DNA of 64,000 bases, taken from Carallia brachiata (taxonomy: Eukaryota > Streptophyta > Magnoliopsida > Malpighiales > Rhizophoraceae). Within the stretch, counting starts at the first letter, position 1. The number at the start of each line of letters is the position of its first letter. The notes under the pieces were generated by a model. It searched no databases, was not told the origin of the DNA, and saw only the letters and a list, made by a program, of their open reading frames with translations. This document shows, piece after piece, positions 12,436-26,500 of the stretch. The DNA is taken from NCBI GenBank assembly GCA_021464245.1, contig JADCRB010000071.1, positions 4,727,681 to 4,791,680 of the forward strand, written 5' to 3'. Both the position numbers and the translations under genes were made by a program.

Positions 12436-14009
12436 AATTCATCGAAAAGTTTGAGGGCCAAAATGATTTGTTGACATACATAACCCTTCATCCCCTCTAT
12501 TTTCTTACTATATCCAAACAATAAATTTACATTCTTATAATTTTATTTCTCACATGATACTAACTTATCCAAACAATTATCAACAAAATCATACTCTTTT
12601 CTTTCAATTACTTTTATACTTTTTTCTTTCTCACTGTACAACAAAATCCAAATCTCATTTTCTCAAATAACACTTTGGATCAATTTTCATTTTTTAGCCT
12701 AGTTTCCTTTAAGTTATCTTTTTTTTTTTTTTTTTGAAGATTTGAATCTTAATTATTTGAATTAGATATTTTTTTTTTTGTTTTTAATCTTTTAAAGCCG
12801 ACAACTCAACAGTTGAGAATGTGAGATGATGAAGTAAGAATCTGAGTTTTGAACTCAAGATCTTCTTAATTGTAAATCACTGCTTTAATCACTTCAAATA
12901 TTGTTAAATTCTCTAATAAAACTAGAAGTATTCTTTCTTACTGCCATTTATATATGGACACGTATCTTTAAAGGTGACTTAATTCATGACCAATTACTTA
13001 TTATTATTTTTTAAATAAAAAAATTTGAACTACTATTTTGTCTTTTTTCAAATAGTTGCTAACACTTTTAATAATTTTATATTTAAATTATGATAAATTG
13101 TTATTGGACACTAATCTATTTGCACTTATAAAATTATTTGTGACCAGTCACGTTTTGGCTGATCACGAAATAAGTTTTTGTTTGTACAAGAAAAAAATTA
13201 TGAATTCATTCTACATAAATCCACAATATATTTTGGTCATCCAGCTTGCCTTTTTGATAATTGGTAACATTATTTAAGGGTGATAATCAAAGAGTTCAAG
13301 TAAGCATACACGCCATTTTGTAAGTCAAATTATTATTTTATTATTATTTTTTTAAAATTAAAATTTAGAATTCAACAAGTATTATTTTAAAATTTCAAGT
13401 CTAAACTTCAACTTATATACATTACATTAAAAAATAAATTTTATTCAAATTTTTCCTAAAACAAAAAAAGTTGAGGATTATTTAAAATCTCAATCTGGGT
13501 ATTGAGCTCAGGAGCTCACTCCCCCAAATTTTGTCAATCAAAATCCTTCGTGTGATGAATACACGTCTTTTTCTAGGCAATCCTGCATTAAAGCATAAAA
13601 TATTTGGGAGAATTTTTTAAATGAGATTAAAATAAAAATAAAATAAAAGTGATATAAAGATTAATTTTGAGAAAAATAATAGATTATTAAATATTACCAC
13701 TTCACCACCGTTTAAAATACAGTGGTAGAGAAAAAAAAAAAGTAAAAGAGAGAGAGAGAGAGGCATTATAGAAAAGGAAAAACAAAAACAAAAAAACAAT
13801 AATAATAAAACGAACTTGAGGAGGAAGTCAGGCTGCCTGGGCCTTGGGAAAGAGCTAAAAGCACACCTTGCCTTGAATCGATCGAAAGTCCGTCTTTATT
13901 TGCTTCACTTGTAGAATTTTTGCGATTCTCTGCCACTCAATTTTCCCCTTCGTCCAAACACACACAGAGAGACTGAGCGCTGGCTTTTAGGTTTAACGGA
14001 ATCGGAAAT
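12436..14009. other. Intergenic and upstream region of PBA1
   Basis: AT-rich DNA with poly-T runs and no supported gene. A GA dinucleotide run lies at about 13747-13762. The last 150-200 bases before 14010 become more mixed in composition, and CACACACAGAGAGAC and similar tracts are compatible with a PBA1 5' leader. No clear TATA box position can be defended. Confidence 0.45.
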
Positions 14010-16838
14010 ATGGAGATGAAGGCTGATCTGAGCGCTCCTCATTCCATGGGCACCACCATCATCGGCGTCACTTACAACGGTGGCGTTGTCCTCGGAGCCG
14101 ACTCCCGCACCAGCACCGGTATTATCTATTTGTTTATTTATTTATTTTTTATTATTATTGCTTTTTTTCTTTTTTTTTTGGGTCCTTTCGTAGTTCAAAC
14201 TGCTGCACCCTAAAGGAAGGCTTCGATCGGTTCACTGCTGTAAAAGTTGCTGTTTTTTTTGTTGTTTTGAAAAAAAAAATTTGGTATGTAAATATTTGTA
14301 TAATGATGGTATTGGGCGCAGGGGTTTATGTTGCTAACAGGGCGTCGGATAAAATCACACAGCTCACTGACAATGTCTACGTTTGCCGTTCTGGATCGGT
14401 ATTTATTTTATTTTATTTTATTTATTTATTTATTTAGGCTAATTTTAGTCAGCTGTTTCTTGGAGCTGTTTTAGTTTCTATGTGTTTTTTTTTTAAAAAA
14501 AAATTCTGGTTTTGGTGCCTTTTTGTAGGCTGCGGATTCCCAAATTGTTTCCGACTATGTGCGTTACTTTCTCCATCAGCATACGTGAGTCATTTTAATT
14601 TAGTTTTAAGATTTTTTTTTTTTTTGGTCTTTTGCGCTATTTAATCAATTCTTTTGATGAATTAATTTTGTGCTTTTTTTCAGAATACAGCTAGGGCAGC
14701 CTGCAACTGTTAAAGTTGCTGCAAACCTTGTTAGATTACTATCATACAACAATAAGGTTTGGGGGTTTTGCTTAATGTTAACATTTACTATTTAGCCTTG
14801 TTTTTGTTTCTTTTTTTTTTTTATCAAAAAAATATTTTTATTTGAGGTGTAGTAATTTTGTGTTAATGTTTGTGTTCTGTAATTCTTTTGCATTTGCAGA
14901 ACATGCTGGAGACTGGTCTGATTGTTGGTGGATGGGACAAGTATGAAGGTGGTAAGATTTATGGAATCCCCCTTGGTGGGACAATAATTGAGCAGCCTTT
15001 CGCTATTGGAGGTACTTATTTTCCCTTCTACTCTGCGAATGAGGGATTATTTGTTTTTTGCACTGTTTGCATTAACTTAGAAATAGTTGCTGCTTCACTT
15101 ATAGACTGCCATAATTTGTCATCATGGTAAGAATTGCCTTCCATATGATTACAACTGTGGTACACGACCAAATGTGGGGAAGTGATGTGATTAAATGAGT
15201 GGTGGATGAAAGTACCTAATCAAGTGTCTTTAAAAAGAATTTAAAAATTCCAAATCATGCATCTTTCAGAAAAGGAAAAAAAAAAAAAAAATCCAAATCA
15301 GGTGATTGGAACATATGATGTAGAACTATAGGACTATATTTAGCTCATAAGTCATGGCTTGGAAAAAATAGTGTGATTTGTCATAAACGACACTGCTATC
15401 CTAGGAGGATTGGCCCTGTTCTTTGGATACGAACTTCTTGTTGTTGATGTTGGCAAACTTTCTACTAGTCTTGACAAGAAGGGATCAATGTGTTGGTATA
15501 AGGTCTTTGGCCTGTGCCGGTTGCAGGAGGTCATGAGACTAGCGTGATGGTTATTGATGGTTGCTGTCCAGGGGATCAAAGGCTGAATCTGTTCTGAAAT
15601 CTTCCACAATAGATGATGTTATGGTTTTTAGTTAGCATTGATTGAATAAGAAGGTAACAAGACTGAGACGAATAGGATTAGTATTTTGGAATAAGGTTCA
15701 GATGAATACAATCCATAATATTTCATGAGCAAAATATGACACAAATTCTGTTTCATGAACAACATATATGCCTAAACATATAATTATCTCAAGAGTGTGT
15801 AATAATTTTATTTGTGAAGTCTGCTCTGATATCTGTTTGGAAATTTTATTGTAACATTGTTTTCATTTTTCATTTTTCATCAGAATTATGAGTAGCTATC
15901 TGGTTTTTTATGTGTGAGTTTGGTTATTCATGTCTCAATTATTGAAAGGGCTATGCATTGCCTGTTGATTATTGTAATTAGTAAGCTGAACCTCTAGGCA
16001 TCATATGGGCTTAACAGGATCTGGCTCCAGTTACTTGTATGGATTCTTTGATCAAGCATGGAAAGAAGGAATGACAAAAGATGAAGCTGAGGTATTTATA
16101 TCTTGATCTTTGCAAATGGGAACATCACTTCTTACAAGTTTTTCATGAACATTTGTTTGGATATAAACCCCTGGTCTTACAGCATTTATGTAAGCAGCAT
16201 TGTTTATAATCCTTCTTCAAAGTAGATTGAAACGTAAGCCAGCGTTTGTGAGCCTTTTTATCATGTCATATACAATTGAAATTTTCCTCATCCTGCTGTA
16301 TCTATCATTAAAAAATGATGTCACAGTGCACAATGCTCCCACATTTGTAGGGTTTGGGGAAGGTCACGCAGCCTTGTGCTTGTTTTCGCAAAGAGACTGT
16401 TGTATCTATCATTGTTTGAAAGAATAATGTTGGCTTATGTCTTCTGAATCATGATTGACTTTGCGAGAGATGAAGAGATGTACTTTTTGTGTTTTGTTGA
16501 ATTTTGTTCTTAAGCATTGTTGATAGTGGTATTTTTGTTCTTTCTGCAGCAACTGGTGGTAAAGGCAGTTTCTCTTGCCATTGCACGAGATGGTGCTAGT
16601 GGGGGTGTCGTTCGCACCGTCATTGTAAGATTTCAGAGCAGTCATTACTGGGCTATCTCTGACAGTGGCTTAAACTCAAAGTCCTTGGTTTATTGTGTTT
16701 TTGCAGATCAACTCTGAGGGGGTGACGAGAAACTTTTATCCCGGCGACAAACTTCCTCTGTGGCATGAGGAGTTGGAGCCACAGAATTCATTGTTGGACA
16801 TGCTGAATGCAGGTGGTCCAGAGCCAATGAACATATGA
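14010..16838 (+). CDS. PBA1: 20S proteasome subunit beta type-6 (beta-1), 8 exons
   Basis: Catalytic beta-1 subunit of the 20S proteasome, with caspase-like (post-acidic) peptidase activity, acting in nucleus and cytosol. Exons: 14010-14118, 14322-14398, 14529-14584, 14684-14756, 14900-15011, 16018-16091, 16550-16624, 16707-16838. All introns are GT-AG. They join to 708 nt, 235 residues, the usual size. A short propeptide ending in SMG is cleaved before [11 protein letters not shown], which exposes the N-terminal nucleophile Thr15 (mature Thr1). Mature Asp17 (in GADSRTS) and Lys33 (in ASDK) are present, as is the [12 protein letters not shown] segment. The C-terminus is GGPEPMNI. No frame break or odd residue is seen. 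It is convergent with ARA1. The identification is secure. Confidence 0.97.
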
Positions 16839-17582
16839 GGTTGCATTGCCATCAATGTTGACCCTGCGAATGTTTAATTGTCGCACTCTTGCAACTCTAA
16901 TGGGATTTTATGAATCATCAGTCCTTGAAAGACAATTGAACGATTTGTAGGGCTTCTGCGATCAGTGGTATTCATTTGTGGAGCTTGTTGCATTTCTTCC
17001 ATCTTAGCGATCTGCACTAGCAATGGGTGCTTTAACCTCTTGTTCGCTTTTCTTCCAATTAGGTTTAAACATAACAAAGCTTGCACTGTGTTTTTCACCA
17101 TTGTTTTCTTATAATGCCATTGCATCGCAAGAACTCATGTCCACTTTCGGATAATAATTTATGACTTGTACCTAAAGTTGGGGTATTGTCCGTCGATGAA
17201 TTACTTTTTCGCTTTTTCGAAGTTCCTCCATCCCAATTAGAAAGTGCATGTCTAATTGCGTTCTGGGGCCTTGCGAGTCTGCGATCATTTTCCCCATATC
17301 CATATTAGAGTTCGAGCACGTAGAATGGGAAAATGCTAGGAATGATTATGATCTAGAAGTCTTCAGAGAAGGATTTTATTTATCGAAAAAGTTTGATGAA
17401 GGATGTTGGCCATAGACCTCGGAGTAAAGTTGAACTAAATTAAGCAGAGCTACCATGGGGTTTGAACAAAATCCTAAGTACAAATTATGATACTAAATGA
17501 GGAGAAATTGGGCTAATTGGTAACTTGATCCTAATAAATAGCACATGTTTATTCTGCAATTACGATATGACAAATAATCAAC
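16839..17582. other. Shared 3' region between convergent PBA1 and ARA1
   Basis: The 744 bases between the two stop codons must hold both 3' UTRs and terminators. An AATAAT-type sequence near 17152 could serve PBA1 polyadenylation. No additional gene is supported. Confidence 0.45.
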
Positions 17583-20500
17583 TTAATTGGGAGGGAAGCG
17601 GCGCCGAATTCTCAAATAACCAAATTTTCCTGCTCCAGGTGATGAACCTTCGAAAATGAATGGCAAATAGCCAGTCGCACCTTTGTATCTTTGTTGAATC
17701 TGGATGTTCAGAACACAATATCTCATCAGGATTATGAAGAAATTTATAAATAAAAAAATATATATATACTAGGCTTCAAAAAAAAATGTGCAGGATCAAT
17801 TGTTCCGTGAAGTGAAAACAATTCAAGCAGTCAAGAGTTTGGGATCCATGAAATAAATGAAGTTAACAGGGAAAGAACGCCCAATCTGTGGCAACGCTCC
17901 TTCTATTTAGGAGGCATAAACATCCAAAAGGACAGGTGCCAATGATGGGGAGAAATATGAAAAAGAAAAAGGAAAAGAAATGAGAAATATTTTAAGTTCT
18001 CACAGTCTGAACTTACGTCAAGAATTTGCCGGCTGCTTCGTAGGCAGTTCCTACCCACAACGCAAACTGTTCCACCAGAACCTCCACCAGTGATTTTAGC
18101 CCCATACAATGTCCCATCCTCAGATAACAAATTCTCATGTTGCATTTCTTGCACCAGCCTTACAAGTCTATCTGTCCCGTCAGATCCAAGACCACAAGCA
18201 CTATAGCTGTAGTGACACTGAAACAAGATGGAACATCAGCAACTACGCTTGCCTTGCTTTGCCTGAATTAGTAGCTCAGGGCCAGAACGTTGCACATACC
18301 TGGTACAGCAGTTCTCCAAGAGCTGTAAGCTGCTCGTCTGAAGATGTGGATGTCAACAATGCTTTGAAAGCCTGACAACAAGCAGCAGAACCATGTGATT
18401 TAGATGTTAGAAATATAATGTACAGAACTCTATCCACCACATGCCATGAAACAGCTAATCATACATTATTTCATATTTGCAGCTTACTTACCTTAACCCG
18501 GAAATTTTCATATATAGGATGCTTAGCTGGTGCCCGAACCCAATATGTGCGTTTCTGATCAATTACTGTGACAGGATCCTTGTGATCATCATACTTCTCC
18601 AAAAAGGTCTTGCCGAGTATAGATTCAGGAAGGATTTTAGCATAAACAGCTTCAAACCTGTAATTGATATCAAGACAGAATTTTAATACATATATCCACT
18701 ATACTGTTGGTTACAAAATTAGGTAGCATGTCAACATCATGACAAACAAATGAGAAAGGTACATTGATGGATATTCCAAAATTTCACAGAAGGAAAACAG
18801 AAACTAAAGGCATAGAATCATATTCTTCTAGCTACTAATGGGAAATGAAACATTTCCATGAAAATTGGCTATGACATGTAGATGAGTGACGTTTCAGGCC
18901 AAAGTTACATTTTTACTATTGCATATAGGTCCATTTTCTAACCATGCAAGTTAACAGTTCTGGACTGAATGGTGACAAGGAGCATAACCTGTGTGGTGAC
19001 AAGTTGCATAAATAATCTAATGAAGCTTCAGCTTTGAGGAGTTCGATGCCGTCATCATCCAATTCATCAGGGACTGAACCATTAGCAGTGCATGAGGATC
19101 TGGACACAATAGTGGATGCCGTAGACTTTATCATCTCTCGGCCCATGAAAGCGCCTACTCTCACAGATCCATAGTCTGCGCCACCAACACTGGCAAAAAA
19201 GAACACCAACTGATTAATAGTGGGGATGCTGAAAGGTACATAATCAATATTGGGAAAGAGATTGGGATGGCAAGCTAAAAGTTCCATAAGAAAAGCAAGT
19301 AAAAGATTAAAACAACTAAAAGATTAACAGATGCTTCAAAGTTGATTTATATTTTCGAAATTTAATAGCTACCATCTGTTGCTGTGATCTCTGCATCAAA
19401 CATAAGGTGAATTCTCTGAGGCACTTGTAACAAAAACATTTATTGTTCAATAGAAAGCTGGATTTTGAAAGTCAGCACAAAAAATACAATGGGGGCACAA
19501 ATTAGATAACCAAAAGAAGGTCATTCCACTAAGACATAAAGGTCAATGAATTATCAGATCAAAGTGATAAACCCTGACAATTTCTTTCTGTAACAAAAAC
19601 TGAGAAGGAACAGCCAAGAGAGAAGATGACAGGAAAAAGCCAAAGTGGTTTGGATAAATGAAAGCTTCATAAGCAAATGGCAATTTCTAAATATTGGTTA
19701 ACAAAAACCACAAGAGAATGGAAGGAATCATTGACAGATCACATACCTGTGACGTATTCCTGAGTCAATTCCCCAGAATCGAATGTGGCTAGGAATATCA
19801 ACCAGCCCAATGACCTCAGCAGGCTGCAGAAGTTTTCTGACATTATTTCATCTTTAAAACAACCTTAAGAACATTTTATCAGCAGAACAAATGAAACATA
19901 CCTGGCACACCATTGCAAGAAGTTTGTTGGCTTCACCACATGCTGAAGTCATCTGGTCCATGACACCACAGGGGGCTCCAACAACGTGATTCTCCACCTA
20001 TAGAACAATTCATACAAATCAAGTGAGCCATAATTTGCACAAGATAATTCAGAAGCAATGGTAGTAATGCAAGAATGACAATTTTTTATTCTATCATAAT
20101 ATCATACCTTTTGGCAGAGCAACGCAATATCTCTTGGACTAATGCTTAATCCTGTAAAGGAGGAAAAAAAAAAAAGGAATCTGAGGTCAACTGTTCCCCA
20201 TAGATCTAGCAGCACACCGCAGATATAACACAACCAAGAGCACCGAGGTTCACAAGTAAAAGGCTTCTTGTTCGGCAATAGTTATATAGTGAATCAACAA
20301 AAAAAGAACTTAAATCTTTAATGGTATTGGAGCAAGAACCATTCATTATTGCAGAGGATCCATTCTATTGAAAACAATATAGCCTGAAAGTTACACTCTA
20401 ACCTTTGTGTTTGTCAGGCATCCAATTATAAATATCATCTTTTCAAGACACGGCATCGGCTGCAGATATTAGTTAAGTATCTAACATTCCAGCCAGTACA

Positions 20501-23500
20501 GGCAACTTGGCTTATGAAAAAAGACGCCAAGTTGAAACTCTTACATGATCTAAACCAAGCACAAAGGAATTTCATGTTCCCTGATCATGGTAAAAATCAA
20601 AACAACAAAAGCGACTAGATCACATGTCCAGATCCAACGAACATTCAACATGCTTCGTGAGCAAAACAAAATTTCATTGATATGACTTGTTCAGGATTGC
20701 GCTTGCACTGAAGTATTGGCAATCTCAAGGGGGCTATCAACATTTTATTCATATTAGAATATCATCTCATTTTTCAGTAGACAGTCTCCAGTGTTTGTAA
20801 GAACATTAATCATGAAGCAGTAGAAATGTAAAGTATTCCAGCATGTAAACGGAGATGAGAAGGCTAGAAACCAAGTGCATGCATACACAAAATATACAAA
20901 GATTAAGTAAAGCTTTGTTAAACGCAAGAAAAATAATAACAATTACCATGAGCAGCAGCTATGGCAGACATGCATGCAACCTCCACAGAGGCAGAAGAGG
21001 ACACACCTTTACCTTCTGGCACAGCAGAAGAAACCTGCATTACATTGAATTTTTCATTATTGGATGTTTGCACGTCCACAATATTTACCTTTAGATAGAT
21101 GTGCATTAAAAAAAAAAAGGTTGGAAAAGTTGATCATTTTAGCAACAAAATAACTCCTATGACAAAAACTAAAAATGTAGTTATGATGTGATTAAAAAAT
21201 TTGGCACTTCAATCTTAATCAGTTTCACCTTATGCATTTGACTTATCACCTGTTTTTCATGCAAACTAGTAAAATAAGCAATAACTTAAGATTTTCCAGG
21301 TGATGGAGTAACACACAAGGCCATCCAAGTTGAGAGAATGCAACTTATACCAGCATGCTGATACTATCCTCAAAGCGAACACCTAGTTCTGTCATCAAAA
21401 CAAGAATTGTTCCTGCAGCATAAGCTGCCCACCTGGAAAGGAACAGCATAAGTAAAACATAAATTCAGACTTGTATACCAAGAGAGAGAAAAGTTACCTA
21501 CTTCTGGGAGGGATCTTGGGAAAAATATTCCTTTGCCTTGGAATATGATATGGGCTTTCCATCATCCATAAAATCAGCCAAATCCATGTCAAAGGTTGGA
21601 CTGCGATTACTTAACTCTGAGCCATAGGATACCTGATGCACATAAAATGTGAGATAATGAAGATACTGAATCAAGCACTCATGCACACAAATCTGCATGT
21701 ATGTAGATCAACATTCTAATGGAAATAAAAAGTGACTTGAAGGGTGTGGCACGATAAGTGAAGATACAATGATTCGCATGTCTACACTTACAATTTGCAG
21801 AACAGGGGTGGGTCCTTGAGCTTTTGCAGTTTGCCGAGCCTGAGCATGTTTCCAAAGCCTCTGTTTACAAGGATGATTCCTTTGTACGGCAACATGGCAA
21901 GCTTCTCTTATGGGCATCTACGTGAAAGAATACAAGTAAAACCATTTCAATCAATCGATGCTATGTAGGACAAGAATAAAGCTGACCACCCCAATGGCAT
22001 TATATCTGATAACAAATAAGTAAGTCTTCTATGCGGAGCAGAAAGAGATATCTGAGACATGGACTAAATTGAGTATTAAAATAAGTTCAGATTTTATCCA
22101 AAATAACATTCAAATAACACAAAAAGAAAGATAAAATATTAGCACAGGGGCCGCTAAAATGCTGGTTAATAGAGAATTTTATTAGTTTTTTCAGGAAATA
22201 GTTACTGCACAAGCACCCCAAACAATAAATGGAGAACCTTGAAGAGGACGAAGAAGGAGTTCAATGCATGGAAAAAACAATTTTGTGTATGTGGTGAGGA
22301 GTTCAAATATGTGGTCTTTGCAAATGTATGCAAGGAACATAAAGTTACCATGGTGATTTTAAAATGTAACCGAAGTAAAGTACATGGAAGACAGATAAAG
22401 AAAGTGCAGTTTTGCTACTCATGGAAAAAATCATTAACAGGAAGCACTAACCTGCAAGACCAGGCTACCAGAATAGTCAGCAATTCCTCCCATTACATCT
22501 AACCGTCCAGGTGCTCTTGTCACAAAGATATCTTGCTGTGCAACAAACAGCAGACCAAATATTGGTACAGCTTTTGGTGGTTTTCATTGGCAAATGAAGC
22601 ACAATAGATTAAGTAAGCTTAAGCTACTTGCAAAGAGACAATAAGAAATGATCCTTAACAAAGCTGCGGCAGTGACAGATTGTGTGACTGCAATGCATGG
22701 CACACACAATCCCTATACAATCTTATATCAACCTTATCCATAGTTAGCATCCAAAAACTGAATGTAATAGCACCTGAAAAATGAAAAAGACCCAGCAGAT
22801 CAACAAGAAACAGGTTTAGTTGAAAGTAGGATAACCTCCCAGTTGAAGAGGGCTGCAGCAGCCTTGTGCTCCCGCCTCTGCTGCTTCTCATTTTTCTTTT
22901 CCGAGTCATACACGGTATCCAGTGTTACTAAGCTCTTTAAGAAGCTGATTGTATCAGAAAGACCTTGGAAATCTCCATGAAGAATTTCAAAATCTTCAGT
23001 CCACCTGAGAAAGATGGCTCCTTCAAAATGTGCAATAGAGTATATTATGAATATTAAAGATTGACTACAGAGAAAATATGAAACTTACGTTCTCAAAAAG
23101 GAAATATTGTCATTCCTTTGTGCAACAGGTGGCCCAGTAGTCTCAATAAGTTCATTTTCAGCATTTGTATACCATTCTGGAATGCTCATATCTCTCCCAG
23201 GGACCCTTTGCAGTTGATAACCAAGAATAATTGCATCCCTTAATCTTCTAGCCCCACTAAACTACATTTCAGTATGAAGTAATACAATGAGATGTAAACT
23301 TTAACGTAAATCTAGAATTGGGCATCCATGCATCCAGAGAAATTTCCTTTTGACGTTGTTACACAAAAACCATTACTTGACACTCACAAACACAGAGTAT
23401 GTTGAAGACAGCACCAGTCACTGGCAACGTGAAAAAAGAATCTTATAAGATAGCTTTGGCTGTGAACACAAATTCCTCAAAAAAAATATCAAAAGTTAAG

Positions 23501-26500
23501 ACTGAAGGTGCTGCAGGAGAGAAACTAAAAGGGAAGTAATAAAGCAACTCGTTGAGATGTAATTCTGATGTAGCCAGAACCGAGACAAGTGTAAAACACG
23601 ACTCCCAAACAGAAATGTGAACAGAAATTGGAGAACATAGTTACAATGTATTGACACTTAGAAAAGTTGATCCATTTACTCTTCAATGACAGCATTATGG
23701 CATCATGCATATCATCACCATATATCTAGAATTTGAATATTTTTCTCCCCCCATTCTTTCTGGCAAGACCAATATGGAGCAACCAAAATGATTGATTGTT
23801 TTATAAGACTTCTCCGCCATATGTTTGAAAAAGAATTCTGACCAGAATCTCAAAAGGATTAATGAAGGTGATATGATCCTGAAGCAGTGAAAGCTGGACA
23901 TTACAACTTTGTTTACCTTATCTGATGTGTAGTCCTTTCCAATTGCTGTTTCTTCCAAGATGCGAGCTGCCACCTAAAATTTTAACATTCTATGAGTAAA
24001 CAATTGTTTACCTTATACATGTCACTGTCATAATAAAAGCATCAACCAAAAGCTTAAAAGAAAATGCATGGTATATCCAGTTAGAATAACTTGTAGGCTC
24101 TAGAAAAAAGACTACCAACTGAGGTACCATTATCTGCATTAATCCTTCTACTCTAAAGAATTTTATTGATAATCCAATATAATATTGAGTATTTGGTAGG
24201 TATTTTATATTAACCACACAATTGTGTTGTTATCACTGATAAAGAATCAAGGGTATCCAACACAATCAATTTTGATCCTTCAGATGTTCAAATATGTGCA
24301 AAAATCATACAGGAAACAAAAGAAGATTGTACCTCACCACCATTTATGCCTCCTTCATAGCATGGTTTCAAACTGATTGCACGTTCAAGATAAGGTTCCC
24401 ACTGACCCATGAGTAAGTCCCTCCTAATCATCTCAACACCACTCTGGTAATGCTGTTTCAAGGTATAATAACTCCATGGTATCAGGACCAAAAGAAGGGC
24501 CCATGTTTTGGGCGAGGGCAACACAGGAGATGGGTTGAAGGTATAAATAAGGAAGAGGCAGTAAAACTTAAGGAAGAGGAGAAAACAAGTGTGATTATAA
24601 GGCAAAACAATTGATTGCACCTCAAGCATATTTCTCAAAAAGGGTTCTTCATTGAAATAGTCTCTTCGTACAAAGACAAATGGTAACTTGTACGCCAGAG
24701 CTTCACTGACAGTGCCATACCCAATTTTTCCTGGAATCATGGGATTTTAGCTATCAGAGTGATTGATCTAATTCAGCTAATCCAACATTAAGTACATACC
24801 AAGCATACAGTCAGATGCTGCAATAAGATCAGGTGTGTAGGCATCCTTTGCAAGTTTAATGAAGTTTGGAGGAAGCTCCTGGCTGTTGGAAGCACCACAA
24901 ACCTGAAAAAAGGCTAAGTGCCCTTCATCACTGATTAAAAAAACAATATAAACTGAACAAAGAGGTAAATATGGTAAGAAAGATACCAAGCAGAGCCAAC
25001 CAGAAGGCAGGTAATCCTCCTTCAGTTTCCAGCCCGATGGCTGCATGCAAGACAAAGACATTTGATGTTATAAACCATAAAAATTGTGTCATCAAACTCA
25101 TTTGATCAGCAGATAATGATAATGCGTATCCGAGGTTGACAAGAAGATAATAAGTATATCAAACTTCAAAAGAAAAGTGAAGTTAACAGAAAATGTACCA
25201 AAATATTAGATTTAGAAAAAGCATAGTATTCTAACCTGTCCACCGAAGTTAAGGATAACCAGCTTCACATCATCACTAATATTCAGTTCCTTCCTCACCT
25301 TCAATAAGAATTAGGAAATATTAACTACCTAAACAAGATTTAAATGATATAACGGATGGGAATAAACAACGTTCCAGAAGACAAACCTCCATGCGAGACT
25401 TATGCAACCTCCTGACAACCAAAGGCACATCAACAACATCACGGAAGGCAGGCACTGCAAGATAAGACTCAAATTTTACTGACCCATCAACTAAATGCTT
25501 TGATGCATAAATGGAAAAATGAAAAAGGTGAAAAGAGGCCTTCTATTTAGAGGCTGTCTTAGAATTAACATACTTGGGCAATATCCTGGAAGACGGATTA
25601 GGAACTCGCAGTGAGAATAGTCCTCAGCTATCTGCATTTTTCAAAGAATACAGAGAATAAAAAAAAAAAAAAAATAGCAGGATAGCAGGCACTCACTCTA
25701 ATGAATACTGAAGGCAAGAACTCACAAAAAGTTCAATGACCATAACTACGACCTCAAATTCTATATAAAGTTCATTTTTTGTCCTGAAGAGTCATTAGTA
25801 TTTTTTATGAGAATATTTTGCAGACAATAACTTTACAGAGACTTTCATGCACTATCCGTGACTAAGCTGGATAATTAGTATTTTTTAGGAGAATATTTTG
25901 CATAAACAATCACTGTATGGATTTCATGCACTCTCTATGACTAAGCTCGGAGTTACCTTTAATGGTATTCAATTTTACAATGAAAAGGACAAATGCATAG
26001 AGTTCCTCCAACAAAAAGAGAAATGACAATTGGACAACCATGAGCCCAAGGAGAAATGATCCCATAAACTGAAAGTATCAGCTCACCTGCCAGACAGTTG
26101 AACGATGTTGATTACCAGCTGCCATGACATACTCTGCATAGATGAAGTCCCAGCTACAAAAAAAAAATATTATATATATATATAAAATAAAAAATAACAA
26201 CAAAATAATAAAATAAGCAAAACAAGTTCACATAATATTAAAACTACTTGATCACTTACTCGGAACATCTTCGAGGAGAGCAGCAAAAATATATTATAAA
26301 GTAGACATATAAACTTAAACAAAAGCAAAATTTGTTGGTCTACAAACAGGCAAATTCTTAAAATCGATCCCTCTTCTATAGTAGTATATCTCTGACAAGA
26401 AATATGTGTTGAACGTCAGTGTGCACTTCATAGCAAAATGTTAGCAATTATTCAAGATAATTCAAAGTCAACAGAAGAAATGATGAAGGGTCAGACATCA

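Noticed and set aside
13056..13277. 73-codon plus-strand frame
   Set aside because: It is AT-rich and hydrophobic by composition only, with no homology signal or neighbouring exon.
18109..18375. Plus-strand frame opposite ARA1
   Set aside because: It is an antisense shadow spanning two ARA1 exons and the intron between them, whose minus-strand frames and splice sites are certain.
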